Of a stretch of 64,000 bases of DNA, positions 44,101 through 57,142 are shown one piece after another; the first letter of the stretch is position 1, and every line of letters starts with the position of its first letter. The stretch covers positions 64,288,712-64,352,711 of the forward strand of contig NC_044989.1 in the NCBI RefSeq assembly GCF_008728515.1. Direction: 5' to 3'. The notes under the pieces were generated by a model, which was not told the DNA's origin, made no database searches, and was given only the letters and a program-made list of their open reading frames with translations. The DNA is from Papio anubis (Eukaryota; Chordata; Mammalia; Primates; Cercopithecidae). The position numbers and the translations under genes are program-made.

Positions 44101-47100
44101 TATAGACCAATGGAACAGAACAGAGGCCTCAGAAATAATACCACACATCTACAACCATCTGATCTTTAACAAACCTGACACATATAAGCAATGGGGAAAA
44201 GATTCCCTATTTGATAAATGATGTTGGGAAAACTGGCTAGCCATATGCAGAAAACTGAAACTGGACCCCTTCCTTACACCGTATACAAAAATCAACTCAA
44301 GATAGATCAAAGACTTAAACGTAAGACCTAGGACCATAAAACTCCTAGAAGAAAACATGGGCAGTACCATTCAGGACATAGGCATTGACAAAGACTTCAT
44401 GTCTAAAACACCAAAAGCAATGGCAAAAAAAGCCAAAATTGACAAATGGGATCTAATTAAACTAAAGAGCTTCTGCACAGCAAAAGAAACTATCATCAGA
44501 GTGAACAGGCAACCTACAGAATGGGAGAAAATTTCTGCAATCTACCCATCTGACAAAGGGCTAATACCAGAATCTACAAAGAACTTACACAAATTTACAA
44601 GAAAAAAACAAACAACCCCATTAAAAAGTGGGCAAAGGAGATGAACAGACACTTCCCAAAAGAAGACATTTATGCAGCCAACAGACATATAAAAAAATGC
44701 TCATCATCACTGGTCATTAGAGAAATGCAAATCAAAACGTCAGTGAGATACCATCTCACTCCAGTTAGAATGGCAATTATTACAAAATCAGGAAACAACA
44801 GATGCTGGAGAGGATGTGGAGCAATAGGAACGCTTTTACACTGTTGGTGGGAGTGTTACTTAGTTCAACCATTGTGGAAGACAGTGTGGCAATTCCTCAA
44901 GGATCTAGAACGAGCAATACCATTTGACCCAGCAATCCCATTACTGGGCATATACCCAAATGATTCTGCAATGAAGACACAGGCACACGTAGATTCATTG
45001 CGGCACTATTCAAAATAGCAAAGACTTGGAACTAACCCAAATGTCCATCAATGATAGACTGGATTAAGAAAACGTGGCACATATATACCATGGAATACTA
45101 TGCAGCCATAAAAAAGGATGAGTTCATGTCCTTTGTAGGGACATGGATGCAGCTGGAAACCATCATTCTCAGCAAACTATCACAAGATCAGAAAACCAAA
45201 CACTGCATGTTCTCACTCATAAGTGGGAGTTGAACAATGAGAACACATGGACACAGGGAGGGGAACATCACACACTGGGGCCTGTAGGGGGTGGGGGGCT
45301 AGGGGAGGGATAACATTAGGAGAAGTACCTAATGTAGGTGACAGGTTGATGGGTGCAGCAAACCACCATGGCACCTGTCTACCTATGTAACAAAACTGCA
45401 AGTTCTGCACATGTATCCCAGAACTTAAAGTATAATAATAAAAAAAAAAAAAACAAAAAATAAAGTACTGAGTTGATTTATATAAAGATAATACAACTGT
45501 TGTTATTCTGAACAATAACTAAATCCAAACTATATTCTTGGACCAGAAATATTTTATTGGTTCTATTTTTTTGATAGCAGAGATTAGTGGGTCAATTGGT
45601 AAACTTTGTTTAAATGGGATCTGTGGATTAGATGGTAATATTAATAATTTATTGTATCAATGTTTTACTGTATTTAATCAGTATACTAAGGTTATATAGG
45701 AGTGTTCTTGTGTTTAGGAAATATACACCAGGTGCCCAGGGATAATAGTGCATCATATCTGTCACCTACTGTCAAAGGATTCAGAAAAAATATTAGCATA
45801 AGAAATAAAGACGAAAGGAGACAGAAAGGGAAAAAGAGAGAGAGGGAGGGAGGCAGAGGGCAATGTGGTAAACTATTAACACCTGGGGAATCTGGATGAC
45901 GGTTATATGAGAGTTTTTTATTCTATTCTGGTAATTTTTCTGTAAATGTGAAATTATTTCAAAATAAGTTTTTGTTTTTGTTTTTTGTATTTGTAGTAGA
46001 GACAGGGTTTCAAAATAAGAAGTTTTTAAAAATAAGGTTTAAGAATCCTGGCTAACACAGTGAAACCCTGTCTCTACTAAAAATACAAAAAATTAGCTGG
46101 GCATGCTGGCAGGCGCCTGTAGTCCCAGCTACTCGGGAGGCTGAGGCAGGAGAATGGCGTGAAGCCGGGAGGCGGAGCTTGCAGTGAGCCGAGACTGCGC
46201 CACTGTACTCCAGTCTGGGTGACAGAGCTAGACTCCATCTCAAAATAATAATAATAATAATAATAATTAAGGTTTAAGAAAAGATGTGATCCATTTGGAA
46301 ATTCATGTCTTTGAAAAACCAAAAGTTATAAATCAAACAGATCTTCACAACATATAAATTACAAAGGCGACACAGAAAAATGACCAAAGCAAAAATTGAC
46401 CTGGGTTCCAGTATATGTTCCCACACTAGTCACTTTAAGTAAGTCATCTAAGCTCTCTGGGCATCAATTACCTTATCACTGAAATGACGGCATTTAATAA
46501 AATGGTCTTTAAAGTTCTTTTCCAGTCTTAAAACTCTATAATTTTCAGTTACTTCTAATGCTCACCTCCTTACTTCTCATACATTTTTATAGAGATACGT
46601 TTCAGAAAATTAAGTTTTGTTAAATTCTAAAATTTACATGTTTTTTTTCAATAAACTGAATAATCAGTCTTACTGAACTCATTAATAAGATGACTCAAAA
46701 TCTTGTCAATTTGGCAGTAGCCACTATACTCACATAATATCCACACCTCCTGGAATAGCAGATGATGATGTGTGCTCTTTGCTGGATGAAGAATCAGTAG
46801 TACATTCTGGCTCGGATACAGAATCACTGCTGCAGGGCTCACTATTTGGAGATGCATTTCTTTGAGAGGTAGTGTCAACTGCTATAGGTGTTAGCTCACC
46901 CTCACCGAATGCATCACTTATAAACATGCCTTCATGGATTAAATAAGCCACCTCTGTGTCCAGTGAATTATCTTTTGCAGCATTCTTCTGTTGTGAAATG
47001 TCTTCCAATTCTCTAGTCCTTTGGTTTTTGTCAAGAACTGAGAGAACAACACTGTGAATGATATTTAATGTTGCCTACAAGAAAATAGGACACACTTTTA

Positions 47101-50100
47101 AGGGACATAAAATATCTCTTACCCGAAGTTCCCAAAAGAGAATTCTGTGCATGTAATTTTGGACATCTATAATCATAAATGAGTCAAAGTCATGTATATC
47201 AGAATTTCTACCATCTTTTATTACATAGGAAAAGTGATGTGAAAAAGAACTGCCCAGGAGAAATGGGTTCACTAAAGCTTAGAAATAAAGTTCCTATATT
47301 TTAACTAATTTTTAAAATGGAAATCTCCCTAAAATATGTTGCGTATTTCTCTGACCTCTTAAAAAGGTTACACTATGACCTTTTAAAAAGGTTACACTAA
47401 ACATAACTTGCCCATCAGAGAATCATATACATTGATATGCCTGCCTAAAAGAAAAGGAATCTGTGTTACTTACCATGCCTAGCCCCCACCTCTCTCTCTC
47501 CTTTTCTCATATCTTCTCTCACTTACTCACTACTCTCCAGACATTCTAGTTCTCTTTCTACTGTTCCTTCATTCCAGGATTGTTCCCACCTCAGTGCCTC
47601 TGCGGTTTCCATTATCCGGAATGCTTTTCACTTTGATCTTTGCACATATTTCCTTCTCATCACTGAGGTTCTGGCACCAGTGGTCACTTCCTCAAAAAGG
47701 CCTTCCCTGACTCTCCACCCAGTAACTTTATCCCATTATCCAGTTTTTGTTTAAAAAAAAAAAATCATTATCTACAATTATCTTTGTTTATTCTAGGTCT
47801 CCTTCTACTAGAATGTTAGCTCCATTCCATGACACTATAATCCTAATGCCTAGAATAGTGCCTGGCAAATAGGAGGTGCTCAGTAAATATTGAAAGCTAG
47901 GCAAATGAAGAGTAAATTTATGTAAACTAATGTCTTCATGGACAATTAGGAAATAAAGGACTGCTTGCCTATTTTAACATACACAGTTGCAGTCTTAAAA
48001 TTTGTTTCTCCCTTTCTCAAAACGCTTACTTTTTTTGGAATCTCCACAGTTCTAGTGAAGCACACTCCAACTTCGGGTCTCCAAAATCAAGAAAAGGATC
48101 TAAGCTAGTTCAGTTAGTACATGGAAACACCACAATCTGAGCTTAATGATTAGGAAGGTACATAGAAGAGAGAATTGCAAAGAAATAAAGCCAACGCTTG
48201 ATGACATCGACAACCTCTCTATGAAGCACCTAAAGGCTGATCTACCTCTGTGTATTTTTTTAGTTATATGAGTTAATAAATATCCTTAACTGTTTGAGAC
48301 ACTCTGAGTTGTGTTTCCTGTTATTGGGAACTGAAAGCATTTTAAACGAGCCAATACCCCACACAGTATACCGAAAATAGAGCCTTCAAGAGCTTTAGGA
48401 CCAAAGTGTCTACTATGGATACTGCATTTTTTTTTTCTCTCTTCATTGCTCACCAACTTCTTCTGTATTGTCACAAACTAGCTGCTCCACTACTGCTGCT
48501 TTAATCCTCACTGCTGTCCAATCTTTGATATACTTAGTTCCCCCATCTTGTTTTGCCTCTTTTTCCTTACCTCTTCTGTCTTGCTAATTTTCTTTCTTAA
48601 CTTTTTAAAATAAAAAGACATGATAGACCTATCCAACATCTATTCTACATCACTTTTCCCATGGTACAACAGCCATGTAATTTGGGTAGAAATAAGCCCA
48701 CCTTCCAGCTTCAAGTATCAGTTCTAAATAGCCCACTCAGTGTACTCCCAACCTCCTTGCCTCATGATTACCTTAGAGATGAGAAGAAAATCCAGATTTA
48801 AACTAATAATCAGTGCACAGCATTTTCCTGATCACAGTGACTGGACATGTGACCTAAACTGGTTCAATCAATTAAAGCCAAGGACTTTCATTTGATGACT
48901 GAAGAAGAAAAACTCCAGGTGAAAAATTCTAAATTTGGCTTAATCAATAAAGGAATTTCATTTGGTGACTGAAGAAGAAAAACTCCAAGTAAAAAATAGA
49001 AAACTTCTAGGTGGTATAGAATTGTGGCAAATGTGGCAGGCCCAGAACTGATGAAGCCAAGAGGAAAGAGAAAGGCAAAGCTGAATTGGAAACAGAGAAA
49101 CTAAGCTGGAGAACCAACACAAAACCATGCATGAAGCCCTTCCTGGTCTTGGACTTTTTTTAATTCCCAGAGCCAATACATTCCTTGTATTGCTTAAACT
49201 AGTTTGATTTGAATACTTCATTCCTTTTAATAACATCTTGGCTTATATACAGTTATTAAAAATTTCCACATAAAGTATATCAGGTATTCTCTTAGGGATT
49301 CTTCTTTGCTGTTTTCACCATATCTACACTTCTAAAGACTTGCTAATTATTTTTTCCAAGTCTAAGGCCATTCTTAAGAATGCCAGAAGACTGGTGTCCA
49401 AAAAATAAGATTTTAAAATATATAATAGGTTCAACAGTAGATACATCGTTTACTTTCTGAACTATTACATAGTCTGTAGACAAGTTCATGTTTCAAAAAC
49501 ACCAGGACAGCTAAGCCAAATATAATTTTCCAACCTTGAGAATGGAGTTAATGAAATATCTGATAGTCATATTGATAACCATAATGACAACTGATATTGT
49601 CATTCTGAAATGACAGACTAGGATTATTTATCCACACAACAAAATGAAATTTACAAGTTAAGAATTCCTTGAAAAGAAGGTAAGCTGCATTTAAAGCCTG
49701 TTATCTTTCTTACCTATAAAAATTAGCCTAATCTATAGGGTGCAAACAATAAACAAGAATTTAATAAAAAGTCAAAATACAATAGTGAAGAATGAAGTAT
49801 GGAGGTCTTATAATCCTGATTTCCAACCTTACAAGACTATGGTAATCATAACAGTATGGTACTGGCATAAAGAGTGACATATAGAACACAGAGAGTCCAA
49901 AAATGAACTCTCACATATATAGTAAAATGTTTTCTGACAAGGGTGGCAAGACCACTCAATGCAGAAAGGTCAGTCTTTTCAACAAATGGTACTGGGAAAA
50001 CTGAATATCCATATGCTAAAGAATGAAAGTAGACCTCTACCTTATACCACATATAAAAACTAACTAAAATCAATTAAAGGCCTAAATATAAGCTCTAAAA

Positions 50101-53100
50101 ATATAAAACTCTTAGAAGAAAATACAGGGAAAAAGCTTCATGACATTGGATTTGGCATTGATTTCTTGGATATGAAATGAAAAACACAGGTGACAACAAA
50201 AAATAGACAAATTGGACTACATCAAAATAGAAAAACTTCTATGCATCAAAAGACACCATTAACAGAGTAAGAAGGCAACCTACGGAATGGGAGAAAATAT
50301 TTGCAAATCACATATCTGATAAAAGGTTAATATCCAGAATATGTAAAGAACCTCTACAACTCAACAGCAAAAAAACCAAACCACCCCATTAAATAATAGG
50401 CAAATAAAACATTTTTCCAAAAAAAGACATAAAAATGCCCAATAAGCACATAAAAAAGATGCTCAACATCACTCATCATTAGAAAAATGTAAATTAAACC
50501 TACAGGGAAATACCACCTCATACCCATTAGGATGGCTAGTCTCACAAAATCCAGAAAATACATTTTGGTAAGGATGTAGACAAATTGAAACCCTTGTGCA
50601 CTATTGGTGGAAATGTAAAATGGTTCAGCTGCTATGGAGAGTAGTGCGAAGGTTCCTCAAAAAATTACAAATAGAATTATCATATGATCCAGAAGTTCCA
50701 ATTCTGGGGTTGACAAAAATAAGAACTAAAATGGGGCCTCAGAGAGGTATTTGCATATGCATGCAAATATACAGAGGTATATGCATATGCTCCTAAAACC
50801 CTTGGAATCTCCAGAGTGGTAAATGCATGTTCATGACAGTATTATTCTCAACAGCCAAAAGGTGAAGGCAACACAAATGTCCACTGACAAATGAATGGAT
50901 AAGCAAAATGTAGTGTATACACATAGAATGGAATATTATTCATATTAGCCTTAAAAAGGAAGGAAAATCTAACATGCTACAACACAGATGGCACCTTGAG
51001 GACATTAAGCTACGTGAAATAAGCCAATCACAAAAGGATAAATATTGTATGATTCCACTTACATGAAATACCTAATAATCAGTACACAGTATGAGTGCTC
51101 TATGAGTCAAACTCATAGAGATAGAAAGTAGAATGGTGGTTGCCAGGGGATGGGAGAAAGTGGAAAAGTGCGTGTGTGTGTCTGTGTGTGTGGTATGGTG
51201 TGTGTGTGTGTGTCTAGACAGGATCTTGCTAGGTTTGCCCAGGACTTGTGTGTGTGTGTTCGTGGCTGTGTGTGTGTGCAGACAGGATCTTCCTAGGTTG
51301 CCCAGGCTGGTCTCAAACTGCTGGTCTCAAGCGATCCTCCTGCCTCAGCCTCTCAAGGTGTTGGGATTACAGGCATGAGCTACTATGTCAGGCCTATATT
51401 TGGTCTCTGTCCCCATTCCCTGGCATACAACTCCTAAAACCCTTGGAATCTCCAGAGTGGTAAAAATGTCTTCATATGCTAAAGAGATGACAAACAGCCG
51501 AGGGCCCCTACATAGCCACAGGAGGAAGGCTGGTCACCTGAAAGACTAAGGCAGGATTAGAGGGTTAGGACTTTCAGCTCCACCTTGGCCAGAGTTGTTG
51601 TTGTTGTTGTTGTTGTTATTATTACTACTTTGAGATAAAGTTTTGCTCTTGTCACCCAAGGTGGAGTGCAATGGCACGATCTTTGGCTCACTGCAACCTC
51701 CACCTCCTGGGTTCAAGTGATTCTCCTGCCTCAGCCTCCTGAATAGCTGGGATTACAGGCATGAGCCACCACGCCCAGGTGATTTTTATATTATTAGTAG
51801 AGACGGGGTTTCACCACGTTGGCCGGGTAGGTCTAACATGGTAGGTGATCCACCTACCTCAGCCTCCCAAAGTGCTGGGATTACAGGCGTGAGTCACCAT
51901 TGCCGGCCCAGAGTTATTATGTAATAGGTACAGAGTTTCAGCTTTGCAAGATAAAGAGTTCTGTGGGCCGGGCGCGGTGGCTCAAGCCTGTAATCCCTTT
52001 GGGGGGCCGAGACGGGCGGATCACGAGGTCAGGAAATCGAGACCATCCTGGCTAACATGGTGAAACCCCGTCTCTACTAAAAATACAAAAAACTAGCCGG
52101 GCGAGGTGGCGGGCGCCTGTAGTCCCAGCTACTCGGGAGGCTGAGGCAGGAGAATGGCGTAAACCCGGGAGGCGGAGTTTGCAGTGAGCTGAGATCCGGC
52201 CACTGCACTCCAGCCTGGGAGACAGAGCAAGATTCCGTCTCAAAAAAAAAAAAAAAAAAAAAAAAAGAGTTCTGTGGATGGATGTTTGTAACGGTAGCAC
52301 AATAGTGCAAATGAACTTAATGCCACTGAATTGTGCACTTAAAAAGAGTTAAGATGATAAGTTTTGTATGTTTATTTTTACCATGACCAAAAAGAAAGAA
52401 AAAATACACACTAAAAAAATACAAATAACAGCAACAGATCCTCAAGTTGTTAACAATTACTCAAATATGAAATTTATACATCCCAATAGTTTATTATTTA
52501 TCCATTCAAAATAAAAATACTATTGAAATATTCTGGATGAAAATTTACACTTTAATTTCTTTTAAAAAGTATAATACTAAATCCCTGCACTTTGGGAGGC
52601 CAAGGCAGGTGAATCTCGAGGTCAGGAGATTGAGATCATCCTGGCCAACATGGTGAAACCCCATCTGTACTAAAAACACAAAAATTAGCTGGACATGGTG
52701 GCATGCACCTGTAATCCCAGCTACTCAAGAGGCTGAGGCAAGATAATCACTTGAATCTGGAAGGCGAGATTGAAGTGAGCTGAGATTGTGCCACTGCACT
52801 CCAGCCTGGCGACAGGGTGAAACTTCATCTCAAAAATATATATATATATAAAATACTAAAGTGACATATAGGATAGGATATCCTTTGTCTTTGAGAAATA
52901 AATGCAAAATGTAGGAAAGTAAATTATTAACCCTGGTTAATCAAACAAGAAATTCAAATAGTCTATTCCTGTAATGTAGTACTATTAAAAAACAAAACAA
53001 CTTTTTCTGATTATAAAAGTAATGCTTCTCTTTGTAGAAAATTCACGGAAAATAGCAAAGGATAAAACTTTTAAATGACATCTAATCTGACCAGCTAAAG

Positions 53101-56100
53101 AAAACCACCAAAAAAAACAAGGTTTCTCCTTGCTCTGGGAAGATAAAAAAGTTAAAAAAAATTTTTTTTGACATAGCTGAGATCACACTATATAAGTACA
53201 TCTATATCTTGCATTTTTTTTTTTTTTAAGACGGAGTCTTGCTCTGTCGCCAGGCTGGAGTACAGTGGCATGATCTTGGCTCACTGCAACCTCCACCTCC
53301 CAGGTTCAAGCAATTCTCTTGTCTTAGCCTCCCAAGTAGCTGGGACAAACATGTACCACCACGCCCAGCTAATTTTTGTATTTTTAGTAGAGATGGGATT
53401 TCACCATATTGGCCAGGATGGTCTCGATCTCTCGACCTCGTGATCTGCCTGCCTCAGCCTCCCAAAGTGCTGGAATTACAGGCGTGAGCCACGGCACCTG
53501 GCCCTATATCTTGCATTTTTAACTGAATATCATAATGTATGTATTTTCTCCTACCATTAAAAATCCTTGGCTGTATATAATATTCCATGGTAAAGAATGT
53601 GTAAAGCATAATTTATTTTACCATTTCTCTATCGTTAGACATCTGGGTTCTTTCCAATTTGTAGTTATTTTTAAATTCTTCAATAAAAATGAACAGCTTG
53701 TAATTAACATTATTTTTCAGTGAAATAGTACTTGATAGAATCACAAACTTTTTTCACAGAAAAAAGTACTGTATTTCATGTCATCTGCAAAGATGTTGTA
53801 CATAAGTACTAGTTTAAGTGGTCCAAATGTGAAAATGAGCAATTACAACTATAATAAATCAGTTTCCATACTGTACACACATAAAATAATAACTCTACTT
53901 AGTTTAACTGACATAGAGCCTTAAAGTGGCATAACTACAGTAAATCATCACTTAATATGGATGATAGGTTCTGGGAGACTGTAACTTTAAGTGAAACAAC
54001 ATACAGCAGGTTTTTGAATAAAACTGTTTCCTTCAATGTTATTGAAAAAAATATTGAGGGAAATGTTTCACTATAATGATGAGTGAAAAAAAAAAATAAC
54101 TTTGGTATAAGTTGTTTCACTTAAAGTCACAGTTTCCAAGATCTATTCATAACATTGAGGACTTACTGTACTTTAAAAAATTACTGGCAAAAAGTTGGCC
54201 AATTCTACACTATGCAATGTAAGAGTTCTATATATCTAGACATGCAATAATTGAAGTGTGTGATGATGAGGTCATGGTCAGAATATAAGAAGTGAAAACA
54301 TGGTTTAGTTATTGAACCCCTATAGATACAAGTTTGTGTCTATCACTGTCAATAGGTAGGACCAACATTTTAGAAGCAGTCTAAATAAAGCACAGTGAAT
54401 CCCATTCTATAAAACTTTTGTGAACCTGATTGGAGAGCTTACACATGTGACTTAGCATTGCTCCAATGTGAATAAAGGAAAATTCATGTCATACACAAGT
54501 AGCAAAGTCCCCTGCACTATTTAACATGGTACTCAGGAGATGCTGGGGATGTTAACTAGTACATAAAACACAATGCTAACACTTGATAACTCAAAGACTA
54601 TCTAATTTCACAAATGGCCCCTTCTAACTGTTACACATGGTAATTCCTAATGATTCTATTCTTTTTTTATTTTTTTCATTTTTTGAGACAGAGTCTTGCT
54701 CTGTTGGCCAGGCTGGAGTGCAGTGGCACAATCATGCCTCACTGCAGCCTTGACCCACTGGGGTTAGGTGATCATCCCACCTCAGCCACCCAAGTAGCTG
54801 GGACTACAGGTGTGCATCACTATGCTTGGCTAATTTAAAAAAATATTTTGTAGAGATAAGGTCTCATTATGTTGCCCAAGCTGGTCTCAAACTCCTGAGC
54901 TCAAGTGATCCTCCTGCCTTGGCCTCCCAAAGTGATAGGATTACAGGTGTAATCCACTGTGCCCAGCCTGTATTCTTCTTAAAACAAAGCTATGACCTGT
55001 TGGTGATTCAAACTAACATATGAGTCTGACATCTTCTGTAAAATGATATGTGACCTGTTCTTTTTGTTATACTAAGTGGTTTAAAATTAAGTGGCTTGAC
55101 TAAAGAGACAAAATAATTAAATGTAACACATGATGCTTGATTGGATTCGTGCCCAAAAAGTGAAATAAAAATCTAAATAAATATTAGCAGCCGGGCGCAG
55201 TGGCTCACACCTATAATCTCAGCACTTTGGGAGGCAGAGATAGGCAGATCACTTGAGGTCAGGAGTTCAAGACCAGCCTGGCCAACATGGTGAAATCCCA
55301 TCTCTACTAAAAATACAAAAATTAGCCAGGCGTGGTGGCACATGCCTGTAATCCTAGCCACTCGGGAAGCTGAGGCAGGAGAATCACTTGAACCCGGGAG
55401 GCAGAAGTTGCGGTGAGCCAAGATTGCGCCACTGCACTCCAGCCTGGGTAACAGCAAGACTCCATCTCAAAAAAAGTAAATTAGCAAGGTGATTTGAATA
55501 TGAACAATATATTTTAAAATACCATTATATCAACATTGACTTTACAGAAAAGTTGGTAGTTTGGGGTGATTTTGGGTTGTTTAACAATATTGTACCTCTA
55601 GATAACCTAGGAGAACAAAAAATCACCAGAGGAAATATTACTGTATAATATTTAATGTCAAGTAAGCATAATATTTCAAGTTATAAAATAACTTATTAAA
55701 TTCTTAAAATTGTCAAACTCTGAGATACCTAAATTTTTATTTAAAACCAAGCCTCTTTAGAAAAATTACAAAAACAAAGAAACTGTTTTATTCTAGTTTG
55801 ATTCTTTATTTACATATTATGTATCTAGAAAGCTGACTTAATTTTAGGGATATTCTGGACAAACTAATATATAAGCTTACCTTAACTCTCTGTAGGAAAA
55901 TTGCAAACTTAGAGAAAATATCCTTGAGCAGATCAAACCACTGGGGAAAATTCAACATTCTCATCTGATCTGCAAGCCTAGAAAAAAATAATTCAAACAA
56001 AAATAATGATTGTCTCTGGGCCAATATAGCATCTACAAACTGGAAGAAATGAGACTAAATACTATCTAATGATAAAATGCAATTTTATCTAGATACCTAA

Positions 56101-57103
56101 AATGTTGAAGAGGTGTATTACCAAAGAGTTATGGTTTATTTAAATATTTTTAAGACTGATAAGTTAAGTATATCATATATCAATTTCATATGAACAAGCT
56201 TTATGACCACTGAATGAATAAACCATAGAGAAGTATGAAGATATACTCTGGAATAAAAATGGAAACACATCTCTGCCCAAAATTTCATAATCTGCTTTTC
56301 TAACTACAACTTTAAAAATATCATATGAGAGGTAATACGGAATGGTAGTTAAGAGCACTGGAGCCACAACACAATGCCTTGGTTTAAAATAGCAGCAGCT
56401 TATTGGAATTGCTAGCTATGTGGCTCTGGCAAGCGACTTAACCCCCACCCATGCTCCAATTTTCTCATCTAACATGAGGAAACTGATAGAACCGACCTTA
56501 TGTGGTTGTTGTAAATATTATATGAGTTAATAAAAAATACTTAGAACAATGCATGACACATTTTTAAAAGTACCATGTAAGCAGCAGCTAATATTATTTT
56601 GATAGTTGACACAAATCATTAACTTCAAGGTGAAAAAAAGTAATACAAAATATAATTCATTCCCTAAAGATATTTTATAGTACCAAAATGACTTATTACT
56701 CTAAATTTTTAATAAATGCAGCTTCAGCTAAGAGTTTATTCTAAAAAGATACTACAACACTTGATATACAGGAAGTTCTCTACTTATATGGATAAAATTC
56801 CCTAGGAAAGAAGAAAAACTGACTCTCCACATCCATGGATGTGTCCCAATGACTTAATGTTTTCCAACCACTAACAATTCTCTCATTATTATAGTTGCTT
56901 CAACTAATTCTGAAATTGAGTTTTCCCTAGGTAATGGTGTGGAAATTAATACTCCATTCTGTGAGTTTGGCCCAGGAAAGTTTCACAGTTGTACATATCG
57001 CTATTCATATCTAAGCCAGTTAAAAACATTTAAATATCCATATGAACAAGAAATTCAGTCATAAAATATTATCACTATTCTTCTTAAAATAATAGAATAG
57101 GAA

Positions 57104-57142
<39 letters not shown>

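Larger units (their letters stand above)
37859..45476 (+). mobile_element. composite L1PA: full-length L1 plus second L1 3' end, one target duplication
   Basis: The 17-bp duplication ataaagtactgagttga occurs at 37859-37875 and 45460-45476 and nowhere between. Inside it lies a full-length L1PA (37876 to about 44073) that ends in an A/T-rich tail, immediately followed by a 5'-truncated L1 3' end in the same orientation (44074 to about 45459) with its own poly(A). The whole block is antisense to VPS54. All L1 ORFs are broken. Confidence 0.93.
49810..52400 (+). mobile_element. ancient L1M (L1MA/MB-like) 3' part, fragmented
   Basis: ORF2-end sequence at 49830-51130 and the 3' UTR end at 52264-52400 (actgaattgtgcacttaaaa) with a bridging piece at 51916-51952. 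Split by a GT-repeat/Alu block, a non-L1 segment at 51395-51588 and two Alus. Confidence 0.8.
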
